Source: Christensenella sp. UBA3798 (lineage in GTDB: Bacteria > Bacillota > Clostridia > Christensenellales > CAG-1252). From it: a stretch of 18,999 nt of DNA. The position numbers and the translations under genes are program-made. The notes under the pieces were generated by a model, which did no database searches, was not told the DNA's origin, and saw only the letters and a list, made by a program, of their open reading frames with translations. Positions 7,201 through 15,577 of the stretch are shown piece after piece. Each line of letters opens with the position of its first letter. Position 1 is the first letter of the stretch. The DNA lies in NCBI GenBank assembly GCA_002368735.1, contig DFEQ01000003.1, forward strand, positions 26,650 to 45,648, written 5' to 3'.

Positions 7201-10200
7201 ATTGGGAATGGTCACGTACACGGGCTTATTGAACACGACGTAGTCCTTCCCCGTTGCATTCTCGATAGCATCGTAATAGATATCGCCCCAAGTGGCGGAA
7301 CACGCTCTCGGACTGGATAGTCCTCTCGGGTTGGAATCGGACAGATCCTCCATCCAGGCGTGGTCGTCCTCGCCCCATGCTTTGGAGGAATTGGCGCTCT
7401 TAGTGTACTTGATGACCTTTCTTATCGGGCGAGCAGATAAATACCTTTCATCATCGCCGGTATTGTTATCATCCATAGCTTCCGCAGGTTTGCTGTTAAC
7501 GATGAGCGCGTTTGCTTTGACTACGCCGTTGAAGATAACTTGATAATAGCCTTTATTACTTTCAGACTGTTTCGCTTCGTTCCAAACAGAATAGACAAAG
7601 AGTCTGCCGAGTATGTTCATCGTTGCGCTGATGGTTTTATTGCTCGTTTGGTTACCCACGATAACGCAGTTGCCCTTTGCTTCGGAAGTAAAGTTCAAAG
7701 CAGTGCAATTTGTAAAGTCCTTCAATAGGTCGGCGTAATACGTGCCCTTACAATTGATGACTGCGCTCTTGGTTTGTTTGCTGCTATCCACGAGTCTGCC
7801 GTGCACCGTGATATTGCCGCCAACGGTGATAGCGTGTTTCTGACTGCCCAAAACGACCTTCTTGATAGGATAAGATGATGAGATGGCATGTGCGGTATGC
7901 GTGACTGCTCCGCCCACGTTGGCGTTGATGTGCATTTCCTCATCGTAAGCGCGGAGGTTGCCACCGATGGTGCCCTTATCACTCTTTGTCGTCAAGGTGC
8001 CGTAACTGCAAGTAAAGGAGCCGGCGACAGATTCATTGACGTCGATGGTCTGTACGCTGGCGGCATTGACAGAGCCTAAGACTTTTCCGTTCAGCGTCAG
8101 GCTCCTTGCCGTGTGGACGTGGATAAAGTTTGAAGATGAAGCGCCCATAGTCCCGCCCAAGGTGATCGTGGTCGTCGACTTGCCGTAGATGACGAGGTCA
8201 CCTTGTATCGACGCGTTCATGGCCACAGAGGTTACGTTCGTCGAAGTGGAGGTATTTATCCAAACATTTTTTTCGTAAACGCCGCCTGCGGAAGAGTTTA
8301 CCGAGCCGGAATTCCTGAAATGGCTGACGCTCTTGATCAGCGCAGCGCTGGTATGTACGTTGCCGGTGCCGTACGCCTTAATAGAGCCGTTGATGACAGT
8401 CCTACCCGCGCCGCCCCAGAAATCGATGGCGTAGCCTTTGCCGGGAATAGTCCCCGCCTCATACGTGCCGTGCCACTCCAGATCGCCGGTGACCGTTTGA
8501 TAATTGTTGCCGTCCTTCTTCCCGAGCCAAACGTAAGTGCCGTAACTGACGACTTCCCTGATGGTAGCGCGCTTTGCCTCGCTATCGTTGACAAAGACGA
8601 TGGCGCCTTTCATATTCCACACCTTGGGGACCCTGCCCGCACAATTGGTCAGTTCGATATCGCCCCCCGTGGAGAGGATATAATCCATGCAATTGTTGTC
8701 GCTCGTGTAATAGAACGAAGCGTTATCGATAGTGATATTTCCATCGGCATAGATATATGAATTCTGCTTGCCGATGGTACAATAGGTATTGATGGTTAGA
8801 TTGCCATTGGTCCAGATATTGCCTCCGACGGCTATCTTGCTCTTATCTCCCGACGTGGTTATCTTATTATCCCCGCCCGACGTGCGGGCGACCAGGTTGC
8901 CGCCGACGGTGCCGCTGCCCTCGTAAACGCCGCAGTCCACCGATTCGCCTATCGTGCCGTTGTTGATTATCTTTCCGGTATTCTTGATGATGATAGAGCC
9001 CGAAACGGTGCGACCCGACGCCACGGTAAGCTCGTCGCAGGAGGCAAGGCTCAGGGAATGGGTGATGTCAATATTCAGCTCGAATTTGGTTACTTTGGGA
9101 GCGTTGACGCCGATATCGGCATTGAGCTTTAACTCGGTGACCTTGGGGAGGTGGACATTGCCCTTGAAGGCGGAAGTGATATTGACCTTAACGTTTTCGC
9201 AATACAAGCCGCCGTTACACTCAAAGTTTTCCAAGCTGTCGTTATACTTCAACTCGCCTTTGACGTACAGCTCACCTCTTACGGTAACGGGAGAATTGTA
9301 TTTGAGGTTCGTATTGATGGAGAATGCCCCCGCGATGCTGTAATTCAACCTGTAATATCCGTCGCTTTCGGTCGCGGGAGACGTCAGATAAAGAGATACG
9401 GGCTTGTACCCTGAGGCATCGTTATGAATATTCTCCAAGCCGCAAGTCGAGGTGCTTGATGTATAGATATCTTTGCACATGACGCGGCAGCCTTCGACGT
9501 TGAGCTTGTTCTCGATATACAAGTAGCCTTCGTCTATCTGAACGTGTCCGCGGAGGTATTCTCCCGTCGAGCCCGCCTTCCCCGTTTTGGGATATAGATG
9601 GAGGTTTCCGTTTTCCAACCTAACACCCGCCTCGTCGTCATCCTTGACAGCGCCGATGAAACCGGTAAAGTATATCTCGGCATCGACAGTCGAACTGCCC
9701 GTTGCCGTGACGGCGTACACTCTATCCACGTAGAGCTTCACGGTGCCGCCCGCGCATATTTGGTCAAACCTGCCCTCGACGTAATAATCGCTCTTCCCCA
9801 TGGTGACGTTGCCGCCCGCCGTAAGGTGAGTCCAGCCGCCGTATTTACCCTTTTCATCCGCGTTGGTGATGGTCCTTGCGCCGTAGCCCCAAGTGATGTT
9901 GCCCGAAGCATAGATAACGCGATAGGCGTCGTCGTTCGTGATCACTTTGGGAGGTTCGACGTCGTAATCTGTATGCGGATAATACGCGCACCCTACGATA
10001 TACCTATCCGTCGTGGTCGTAGTTGAGCCGATGGTCAAATTACCCTCCTTGACCGCGATACCGCACTTGAAACCGCCCGCGACAATTGCGCTCTTTTTGG
10101 TGATCAAGCCACCGCCGGAATAATCCACGTTGCTGCCGCCCGTGACAGACGCGCCGCCGGATTTGGCATAAATAAAGACGCTCGTCCCGCTTGGTTTGGA

Positions 10201-13200
10201 GTTTTGCTCGCTCTTGATGACCACCGCCTGATCGGCGCTGCCTCGGACGGTAATGTACGCGCGATTGATGGAGCCGCCTATGTGCGTGAACACGTTGTCA
10301 ACGGCGCCGTATATACTGCCGCTAGCCGCCTCCACCTTACCCGAACGAAGGGTTAGATAGCCGATGTCGAAGTTGCCTTTCAGCTCACCTCCGTCGATGA
10401 GCACCTCTCCATACGACCAGGCGCCGCCGACAGTAGCGCCATTTTTGACAGAAAGAACGCCTTCCGTCCTGTCATAAAGCTGTACTCGCCCTGCTACAGT
10501 CTGCGTGGTGCCGGAGAGGGTGAGCCCCTTCGTGCCGAGATAGAGGTCGCCGCCGACAGTAAAAGTCTTCTGCGGGGCGAGATCTATCGTAGAAGAATTA
10601 ATGGTCAGATTGCCCGTGACTTTGACCGAGGAGAGGATCTGCGACGCCATCTTCGCGACGTACATATCGCCGTTCACCGTCAAGGTATGGCTCGCAGACT
10701 CCATCTCAAAGCTACCGTTCAAGCGCAGCGCGTCAACGGTAAGACTACCTTTGAGGGTAGTGATAGAGTCGGAATTGGTGGCTTGTATCTCGGTAAAGCT
10801 GGAAGTGCCTTTTACATTGAGAGTTTTGCCCGCACTCCTGAAGACGCCCTTAAACCTGGCGTCCGTCGTATTGGTGAAGCTGCCCGTACCGTCGTCGCGG
10901 ACAAAGTGGTCAAAGTTGTAGACGTAGCCCGCCACGTATGCGTTGCCCTTGACCTGGATGTGTGAGCCGTAGCGATACTGTCCGTTGCTCGTGGACTTCT
11001 CCACGTAGAAAGAATTCTTAGCGGCGGCGGGACGCACGCCGTCGTTGTCGTAATTAGGGTTACCGCCCCCCGTGACCTCGGCGAGGATGAGCCCTGCGTA
11101 GCTCCAACTACCCGACTTTACGTCGGAGAGTCGAGTACTTGCGGTGATCTTGAAATTACCCACGTAGGCGTGCATGACGCCGTAGAACCGGGTCGGACCC
11201 GTCCGCGATTCATCCCCGAGAATGACGTAAGCGTCGGAAGTGGATCCCGCTTCGGAGCCGACATACATGCCGCTTCCCCATCCCTCGACGGGAGCGGCAT
11301 AGATCGTACTGTTGATACCCTGATAGAAACCGCAGGAAAGGGTATCCCCGAATACGCCGCGATAGGAAGGCATTTTGCACGCGACGTCTATCCTAGCAGT
11401 GCCGGGGATGACGGTGGTCGCTTCGGTACCGCTCTGCGCGTAAGTATAGGGAGCGGATAATCCGCGAGTATAATTGGCGATCTTGCTGTAATCTCGCCAT
11501 CCCGTCTGCGACTTCGTGCCCCACACCTCCAAATACTGGGCGGCATAGATCAAAGCGTAATCGTCGACCATAATATCCGCCAGATACAAGCAACGCGCGT
11601 TGACGTTTTTGATCCAACCGTTCCACAAATACGCATCGTAAAGGGCATATTGGTTGTCTCCGACGTTCATCGTGACGACGTGAGCGCCGTACATATTGGC
11701 ATATAGTCCCGTTTTGTCGTAGAGGTCTTGCTTTTGATTCAGCTCAACGACGTAGGTGTAGGGATTGCCCGCCGAATTTTTCCCTTCGTAATAACGTCCG
11801 CCCGCGGTATTGGCAAAGGAGGCGATGGAATTCTCCAAATACAGAGACCCTTGTATCCAAACGGAAAGCAGCGGGGTATATCCGCTGTAGGTGGGGTTGG
11901 ATACGTACATATTGCCCCAGGCAACAGAAACGTTGTCTACGTCAGCGGTTCTGAGAGTATTGCAAGTATGCTTAAAGACTGTGCCACTCTGGAAACAGCC
12001 GATGCCACCGAGCACCAGCGTACCGCCAAAATCCGCTTCGGCAACGAACGCGCTCGCAGAGGGAAACTTCGAGTTATCCAACTCGATGGTGCCCTTAGGG
12101 CAATTTACCTGCCCGCCGATAACGGCGCTATGGACGTAAACGTTGCCGTTCAAGGACTGGACGTTGCCCACAACGCAAGCGCCCTCCCGCACCGTAACGT
12201 TGCCGTTGGCATAAACGTTGCCCACGACGACTGCGCCTCTTTGGATAATGACGTTGCCTTCGGAATAGACGCTGCCTTGGATGACGGTATTGCCGTAGTG
12301 GGTAGAATAAGCGTTGCTTCCCCAGCCGGAACCTTCGGGTGCGATCTGTTTGCCGGTAACGGTGACGTCACCGTGGGTATAGACGTTCTCTTTGATCCTC
12401 GCCTGAGCACCGATGTTCACGTTGCCATGGGCGTAAATATTCTTTGCGGAAACAAATTCGGGATTTCCCGAATAACCGGTATCTGCTACAGACTGCTGCA
12501 TAACGTACCCGCCGGAATGGTAATAGCCAAGGTTCAAAAGAGCGCCCGTAGCTTCTATATTCACCGTGCCCCTGGCATAAATATCGTTCATTACGTAGGA
12601 ATTTGCATGCAATATCACGTTGCCGTCGCAATGCACGCCCTTTGAGCCGTAGACGCCCGTATTATAAAGCTCCAAATCGCCATAAGCGACAAAATTACCG
12701 GTTATCCTATGATAGACAGCCGCGCCTCCTACGCTTGCTTTGGACTTTATCTTGGTCTTACCCGTCGTGGTCAAGGAGCCGCCCATATCGACGCAAAGGT
12801 CGAAGTCGGGGTTTTGGACGGTATCGTCCTCGCCCGCATAGACGTATACGTTAAGGTTGCTGGTATTTGCCGCGGTAGACGACTCGGAGAAATCAAAGCT
12901 CAGTTTGTTGGTGTCGGTCAAGATGACGTCGTAATCGGTGAAGGACTTTTTAAGAACGTCCACCTCTTCCCCGGAAAGGTCTTCGCAGGTGAAGATGGAA
13001 GTGACCGCCGCGGGGGAATTGTTGATGACGCAGGCAGTGCGCACTTCGATGGTATTCTTATCCACGTTGTCATCGCCATCCCTCTTATAGCGGATCTGGA
13101 CGGTACCGCTGACGAGGTCGCCCGTATCCTTGGCGATAGTGAAGGTACCTGTGACTTTGGGGTCTTGATAGGGAGAATCCCCCCCCTTCTCGGCGAGATC

Positions 13201-13452
13201 AGCCTCCTGCCTGTCAAGCTCGGTGATGATACGCGAGATATTGTAGCCGTCCTTGAACTGCTCCTTGACGGCGAGGCCGATGGACTTCGCGTAATAATAG
13301 CTTTGGTCATCCGACACAGCGAGGACTGCGTCGGTATAAGAAGAAGTGGAGAGCGCCGTGAGCGCCACGATGACAGTCGACAAGAGCAAGAGGACCATGA
13401 TAGCATATACCAAGGCCGCACCTTTTTTATTTTTGCTCCAAGCGAACTTCAT
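4300..13452 (-). CDS. Giant PilX/GspK-like minor pilin with beta-helix and bactofilin-like repeats
   Basis: This unbroken 3050-residue frame (roughly 325 kDa) has an 11-residue leader ending KNKKG, then AALVYAIMVLLLLSTVIVAL. This is a class III pilin stem with Tyr, not Glu, at +5, as in GspK and many PilX_N proteins. An alpha-helical stretch (about 30-100) follows. From about 180 to 1990 the protein is built of short beta-strand repeats of about 19-22 residues, rich in motifs such as VGGNI, VGGDLY, GNVYANGNV and VTGNLTI, as expected for a beta-solenoid. Residues about 350-470 look like bactofilin (polymer-forming) repeats. A linker with charged segments (about 2005-2070) precedes more beta repeats to about 2330, then a non-repetitive region of about 700 residues. 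Its end, with VFLYLTSGD, GAFIYMPFG and WGTFVVDKF, resembles the C-terminal domain often found behind PilX_N stems. Secretion by the pilus machinery and a role at the pilus tip are inferred. No sortase motif or C-terminal membrane segment is seen. Confidence 0.9.
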   Translation of the reverse strand: MKFAWSKNKKGAALVYAIMVLLLLSTVIVALTALSTSSYTDAVLAVSDDQSYYYAKSIGLAVKEQFKDGYNISRIITELDRQEADLAEKGGDSPYQDPKVTGTFTIAKDTGDLVSGTVQIRYKRDGDDNVDKNTIEVRTACVINNSPAAVTSIFTCEDLSGEEVDVLKKSFTDYDVILTDTNKLSFDFSESSTAANTSNLNVYVYAGEDDTVQNPDFDLCVDMGGSLTTTGKTKIKSKASVGGAAVYHRITGNFVAYGDLELYNTGVYGSKGVHCDGNVILHANSYVMNDIYARGTVNIEATGALLNLGYYHSGGYVMQQSVADTGYSGNPEFVSAKNIYAHGNVNIGAQARIKENVYTHGDVTVTGKQIAPEGSGWGSNAYSTHYGNTVIQGSVYSEGNVIIQRGAVVVGNVYANGNVTVREGACVVGNVQSLNGNVYVHSAVIGGQVNCPKGTIELDNSKFPSASAFVAEADFGGTLVLGGIGCFQSGTVFKHTCNTLRTADVDNVSVAWGNMYVSNPTYSGYTPLLSVWIQGSLYLENSIASFANTAGGRYYEGKNSAGNPYTYVVELNQKQDLYDKTGLYANMYGAHVVTMNVGDNQYALYDAYLWNGWIKNVNARCLYLADIMVDDYALIYAAQYLEVWGTKSQTGWRDYSKIANYTRGLSAPYTYAQSGTEATTVIPGTARIDVACKMPSYRGVFGDTLSCGFYQGINSTIYAAPVEGWGSGMYVGSEAGSTSDAYVILGDESRTGPTRFYGVMHAYVGNFKITASTRLSDVKSGSWSYAGLILAEVTGGGNPNYDNDGVRPAAAKNSFYVEKSTSNGQYRYGSHIQVKGNAYVAGYVYNFDHFVRDDGTGSFTNTTDARFKGVFRSAGKTLNVKGTSSFTEIQATNSDSITTLKGSLTVDALRLNGSFEMESASHTLTVNGDMYVAKMASQILSSVKVTGNLTINSSTIDLAPQKTFTVGGDLYLGTKGLTLSGTTQTVAGRVQLYDRTEGVLSVKNGATVGGAWSYGEVLIDGGELKGNFDIGYLTLRSGKVEAASGSIYGAVDNVFTHIGGSINRAYITVRGSADQAVVIKSEQNSKPSGTSVFIYAKSGGASVTGGSNVDYSGGGLITKKSAIVAGGFKCGIAVKEGNLTIGSTTTTTDRYIVGCAYYPHTDYDVEPPKVITNDDAYRVIYASGNITWGYGARTITNADEKGKYGGWTHLTAGGNVTMGKSDYYVEGRFDQICAGGTVKLYVDRVYAVTATGSSTVDAEIYFTGFIGAVKDDDEAGVRLENGNLHLYPKTGKAGSTGEYLRGHVQIDEGYLYIENKLNVEGCRVMCKDIYTSSTSTCGLENIHNDASGYKPVSLYLTSPATESDGYYRLNYSIAGAFSINTNLKYNSPVTVRGELYVKGELKYNDSLENFECNGGLYCENVKVNITSAFKGNVHLPKVTELKLNADIGVNAPKVTKFELNIDITHSLSLASCDELTVASGRTVSGSIIIKNTGKIINNGTIGESVDCGVYEGSGTVGGNLVARTSGGDNKITTSGDKSKIAVGGNIWTNGNLTINTYCTIGKQNSYIYADGNITIDNASFYYTSDNNCMDYILSTGGDIELTNCAGRVPKVWNMKGAIVFVNDSEAKRATIREVVSYGTYVWLGKKDGNNYQTVTGDLEWHGTYEAGTIPGKGYAIDFWGGAGRTVINGSIKAYGTGNVHTSAALIKSVSHFRNSGSVNSSAGGVYEKNVWINTSTSTNVTSVAMNASIQGDLVIYGKSTTTITLGGTMGASSSNFIHVHTARSLTLNGKVLGSVNAASVQTIDVNESVAGSFTCSYGTLTTKSDKGTIGGNLRAYDEEMHINANVGGAVTHTAHAISSSYPIKKVVLGSQKHAITVGGNITVHGRLVDSSKQTKSAVINCKGTYYADLLKDFTNCTALNFTSEAKGNCVIVGNQTSNKTISATMNILGRLFVYSVWNEAKQSESNKGYYQVIFNGVVKANALIVNSKPAEAMDDNNTGDDERYLSARPIRKVIKYTKSANSSKAWGEDDHAWMEDLSDSNPRGLSSPRACSATWGDIYYDAIENATGKDYVVFNKPVYVTIPNHDDLLNVLTAGGSTVYYGTVHASHTKWGAGSTLYSDGQVSLSYCILYSKGWKNENNHCTTYDDPYGGKNTFWNTSKANLDMDGSMFVHAYDGTGNNYFDNVTTKSNFSIYLGNTYVTGNSEFKGCTYSTSKGQNGNAYSVLMFFGASLFLDGTSHIKTARDRDVDIPAGRTIVWVNSGTLYVGGDAYIGYKKYGRKTGDDDLCRNGVSFQPGIFVSDTGGGSVSYDGTSYEKGTACVRGSVSIDIYAYRNIRIYKNGVVNSRNSAGSNKYWAGLFISKGAVLLQKSDGSWTASNKTSNPDSPGGWFGYFSADKGGRKFYTANDGSGVSDASAYIPNGSKYSEYVNKTWGGSTADKNLWFYTPLSAAPPQLNVAYQTVSGYRYDNLPTGVRDPGNNNQYKYQNLPGSGSTNMTTTSGISVTDSLGQVSEIGEKSAPSMPSITAAGGLNTNGDASVNPLVVKNVTQPDSFWNFIPATKQCNAIKASAADSSIVFYGGKASNNTLYWTSPNYTVSGITMIHPSSKWTSDISKHFDKTNTSYWNTRFIPFVWKLPYEGTTTEGKTGNTPAKRVLDQSDSQEVNGHMMLKQTNSTGYYTNEAQYAGSSLANKAGSLLGWRSAGGSKLNDFVVINGYPEWDGPFDKDPDHKRRTKILVFESGELPYSAFFMGEGTASEDYASWNNWSGKKIRGSNQKAWRLGDPDVSFYDGSLVFYTCADPANPYSSAAKDLHVVLPQGIGFDFVVDAENTVTVVGRGRVFLYLTSGDTVIFRAKATDGVHANPVGGLKSNGDGTYSPLLYIIGAGTNIDLFIDRMPVGAFIYMPFGSDARLYDASNGTYKAYNTFKNVKGSTFYNKYNGTGATTSVGSNTLHLLWDGTSGGARNMWGTFVVDKFDYQAASDVLNFRNYSGGKRVIVPDLGKTKIYARSTKSGNTTKLGDYKEYSLATFLDNAPDQSTKFLNWEYVGIKVEG

Positions 13453-13460
13453 CGTCGCCA

Positions 13461-13466
13461 CCTCCT
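13461..13466 (-). promoter_or_regulatory. Ribosome binding site that fixes the giant gene's start
   Basis: AGGAGG on the minus strand lies eight bases before the ATG at 13452. A GTG at 13461-13459 is also in frame, but it overlaps the final G of this site and could not be used with it. The ATG is therefore the start and the leader is MKFAWSKNKKG. Confidence 0.9.
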
Positions 13467-13467
13467 G

Positions 13468-13489
13468 TAATCATTATAAATAATGATTA
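13468..13489. promoter_or_regulatory. Perfect palindrome just before the giant gene
   Basis: Two perfect 10-base arms (TAATCATTAT and ATAATGATTA) flank a 2-base spacer, one base upstream of the AGGAGG site of the giant gene. It could be an operator or an RNA hairpin beside the ribosome binding site. The minus strand contains a perfect TATAAT inside it, but no acceptable -35 box lies 16-18 bases upstream. The rest of the 124-base gap is AT-rich and holds a weak GC hairpin near 13550-13565 followed by a T tract, perhaps a partial terminator after pilO. Confidence 0.6.
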
Positions 13490-13576
13490 GCCTGTAAAAT
13501 GTCTTTACTAACAAAAATTTTTCGGTTCTTAATCAAAAAATAATCGTTTCCCGCCCGCAAGGGAGGGGAGAAGAGC

Positions 13577-14344
13577 TTATTCCTCTTCTTCGCCCTCCTC
13601 TGCCGCGCGCCTTGCCAGCTCCTCCAAGACTTCCTGCTCGTACTGCGAGAGCTTACTGTCCTCGGGCGGCATCATCAAGGTAAAGCTCACGGTATTCTCC
13701 GAGCCGAGCTTTGCGTCGGTGATGAGCATAGAGCCCTTGGAGGCGACGTTGTGCAAGTAGAGCAAGAAAGCGCCCACTTCTTTGATCTGGACTTCTTGCA
13801 GAGAGATATCGACCACGTACTCGCACGAAACCTCGCCCACCGCGAAGGATTTGACGTCCCTTTCGTGGACGGGGAGAGTATAGCTGACGCCGTCAACGAC
13901 GATAGTGATCTCCTTTTTCTGCGAACTGCCGGTGCTCACGTTGTCGATAAAATCGTAGACGAGTATCTTTTCGCTCTCGTCCGACTTGACGCCGTAGCGA
14001 TATTCAAGGCCGTCCAACCAGCCGATATCCACGGCGTAGGGCTTGTAATAAGCCAAGACGTTGCCTGCGAGGTGGGACGCCTCCACCTTGAGGTCGAATA
14101 TCTCATCTTCCAAGGATTCCGCCGCCTTGGTGGCGTTTTCCTGATGGCTGGTGACACCCATTTCGTTGAGTTGTGCATGTTGGGCGTCAAGCTCTGCCTG
14201 AAGCTCGGTCGAATCGGTCTTCAACTTATCCAACTTCTCATTGCAGGACATCACGCCGACGCCGGGAAGCACGACGGCGAGAGCTACTATCAAAATGACG
14301 CCGAGCAAAACCAATAACACTTTATCTCTTTCGGTAATTTTCAT
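13577..14344 (-). CDS. pilO: PilO-like pilus alignment protein
   Basis: This 255-residue bitopic membrane protein would pair with PilN in the inner alignment complex linking PilM and PilC to the pilus. A short cytoplasmic tail is followed by one transmembrane helix (about 8-32), a coiled-coil-like segment (about 34-95) and an alpha/beta region (about 125-225) compatible with the ferredoxin-like fold of PilO. Sequence similarity to classical PilO is weak, and the name rests mainly on topology and position after PilM and PilN. The C-terminus ends in a strongly acidic tail (EEGEEEE). It starts 15 bases after the PilN-like gene, with an AGGAGGGC site in between. It is the last gene before the 124-base gap. 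Confidence 0.8.
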   Translation of the reverse strand: MKITERDKVLLVLLGVILIVALAVVLPGVGVMSCNEKLDKLKTDSTELQAELDAQHAQLNEMGVTSHQENATKAAESLEDEIFDLKVEASHLAGNVLAYYKPYAVDIGWLDGLEYRYGVKSDESEKILVYDFIDNVSTGSSQKKEITIVVDGVSYTLPVHERDVKSFAVGEVSCEYVVDISLQEVQIKEVGAFLLYLHNVASKGSMLITDAKLGSENTVSFTLMMPPEDSKLSQYEQEVLEELARRAAEEGEEEE

Positions 14345-14359
14345 AACTCTGCCCTCCTA

Positions 14360-15574
14360 TCACTCTTCTTCCGCGGTCTCTAGCTCGGGGCGATTCTTGT
14401 AATTGAGCGTTATCTCGAAGTAGACCGTCAGGTTATCGTATCCGAGGACGCTGCCGATACTGCCTTCCTTCTTATTACCATCGGTAAGAACGACGGACCA
14501 GTCAACGTCGAAGAAATACGATGCGTCTATCTCGGACATATACCCCTCCAAGAGGGCGTCGTCGTCGGGAAGATAGAGGTTGAACTGCAACTTTTCGTTA
14601 TTGAAAACGATATCGGTGACGTAGAATGCCGCGAGTTCGGGCTGACCCTCCCAGTGGTTGGTCTCCACCAGAGCGTTAGAGTGCGCCGAGAGGATGTCGT
14701 AGGCACGCTCGATGACCGACTTCAAGGGGAGGAGAAGGATGTGGTAGTAGACGTCGTCGAACGGCACGGATTCAAAGATAGCGGGAACGTAATACACGTC
14801 ATCGACGTAAACGTCATTCTCCATCAGATATCTCGAGAAAGGCGTCTGCCCGCCCATCGTGCCCGTCGTGGGGTCTGCGAGCGCCGAGATCAACTTGGGG
14901 ATACCGCCGTCTTCGCCCGTGAAGACCGCTACGAAATAGCAACGATAATAGGCGTACCAGACGTTATAGTCCTCGTTCTCTTGTTTGATTTGCAAAGCTT
15001 CCAAAGCCGAGTACAGATAGTTCTTATCGGAAACGTCCACGTCTTCGTCATAAAGATGCGCCCTGAGCGCTTCGTAATCAATGGGGTCGAGCGGCTCCTC
15101 TTCCTCGTACTCTTCCTCGGATTCCTCGCCGGGTACGACGCCACGGTCCTCCGCATCCTCCTCGGGCGAGGTAGTGATGGTGTACGTCAACCCCATGGGA
15201 TTGTTGCGAATGGTATTGCGGATCGCCTTGACCTCGCTCTTCGTTGCCTCGGGATAGAGGGCGGAGGCACGCTCGATATAGCTATTGCTCGCCTTGGTGG
15301 ACTCGATGGTCGACTGCACCGTCTTGTATTCCTTGGACAACTCCTCTATATCGGGATCGGCGAGGGTGCGGGAGTAATTGTTCTGTATCTTCTGCAGCTT
15401 TGCGTAATCGCTGTTTGCCGAATTCACTTTAATATTAAAGTAAACGGCTACGCCGAGCGCCGCGATGACGATGACGATGCCTATCAAGAGCATGATGGTC
15501 ACGGGCGAACGTTTGGTAGACTTTGCCCTTTCGCCGCCGGCGGCTTTAAACAGGTTTATATCTGTCTTTGCCAT
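14360..15574 (-). CDS. pilN: PilN-like pilus assembly protein, extended
   Basis: The short N-terminal tail contains DINLF (5-9), matching the INL motif by which PilN binds PilM. A transmembrane helix (about 25-47), a coiled-coil-like stretch (50-105) and a large extracytoplasmic domain follow. At 404 residues it is about twice the usual PilN length. The extra length includes a strongly acidic linker (about 137-163, runs of Glu and Asp) followed by a Tyr/Asp-rich domain (about 165-400) that I do not recognise. The C-terminus is again acidic. The gene begins three bases after the PilM stop, and the AGGAGG site for it encodes PilM's last two arginines. The PilN name is well supported by the N-terminus and order. 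The role of the C-terminal extension is unknown. Confidence 0.83.
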   Translation of the reverse strand: MAKTDINLFKAAGGERAKSTKRSPVTIMLLIGIVIVIAALGVAVYFNIKVNSANSDYAKLQKIQNNYSRTLADPDIEELSKEYKTVQSTIESTKASNSYIERASALYPEATKSEVKAIRNTIRNNPMGLTYTITTSPEEDAEDRGVVPGEESEEEYEEEEPLDPIDYEALRAHLYDEDVDVSDKNYLYSALEALQIKQENEDYNVWYAYYRCYFVAVFTGEDGGIPKLISALADPTTGTMGGQTPFSRYLMENDVYVDDVYYVPAIFESVPFDDVYYHILLLPLKSVIERAYDILSAHSNALVETNHWEGQPELAAFYVTDIVFNNEKLQFNLYLPDDDALLEGYMSEIDASYFFDVDWSVVLTDGNKKEGSIGSVLGYDNLTVYFEITLNYKNRPELETAEEE

Positions 15575-15577
15575 AAA

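Noticed and set aside
11728..12645. 305-codon open frame on the plus strand
   Set aside because: It mirrors the repeat pattern of the giant gene on the opposite strand and has no independent support.
13453..13461. GTG at 13461 as start of the giant gene
   Set aside because: This GTG overlaps the AGGAGG site. The ATG at 13452 is eight bases from that site and gives a normal short prepilin leader.
13474..13479. TATAAT in the palindrome as a promoter for the giant gene
   Set aside because: It matches the -10 consensus, but no hexamer 16-18 bases upstream resembles TTGACA, and the start would fall almost on the ribosome binding site.
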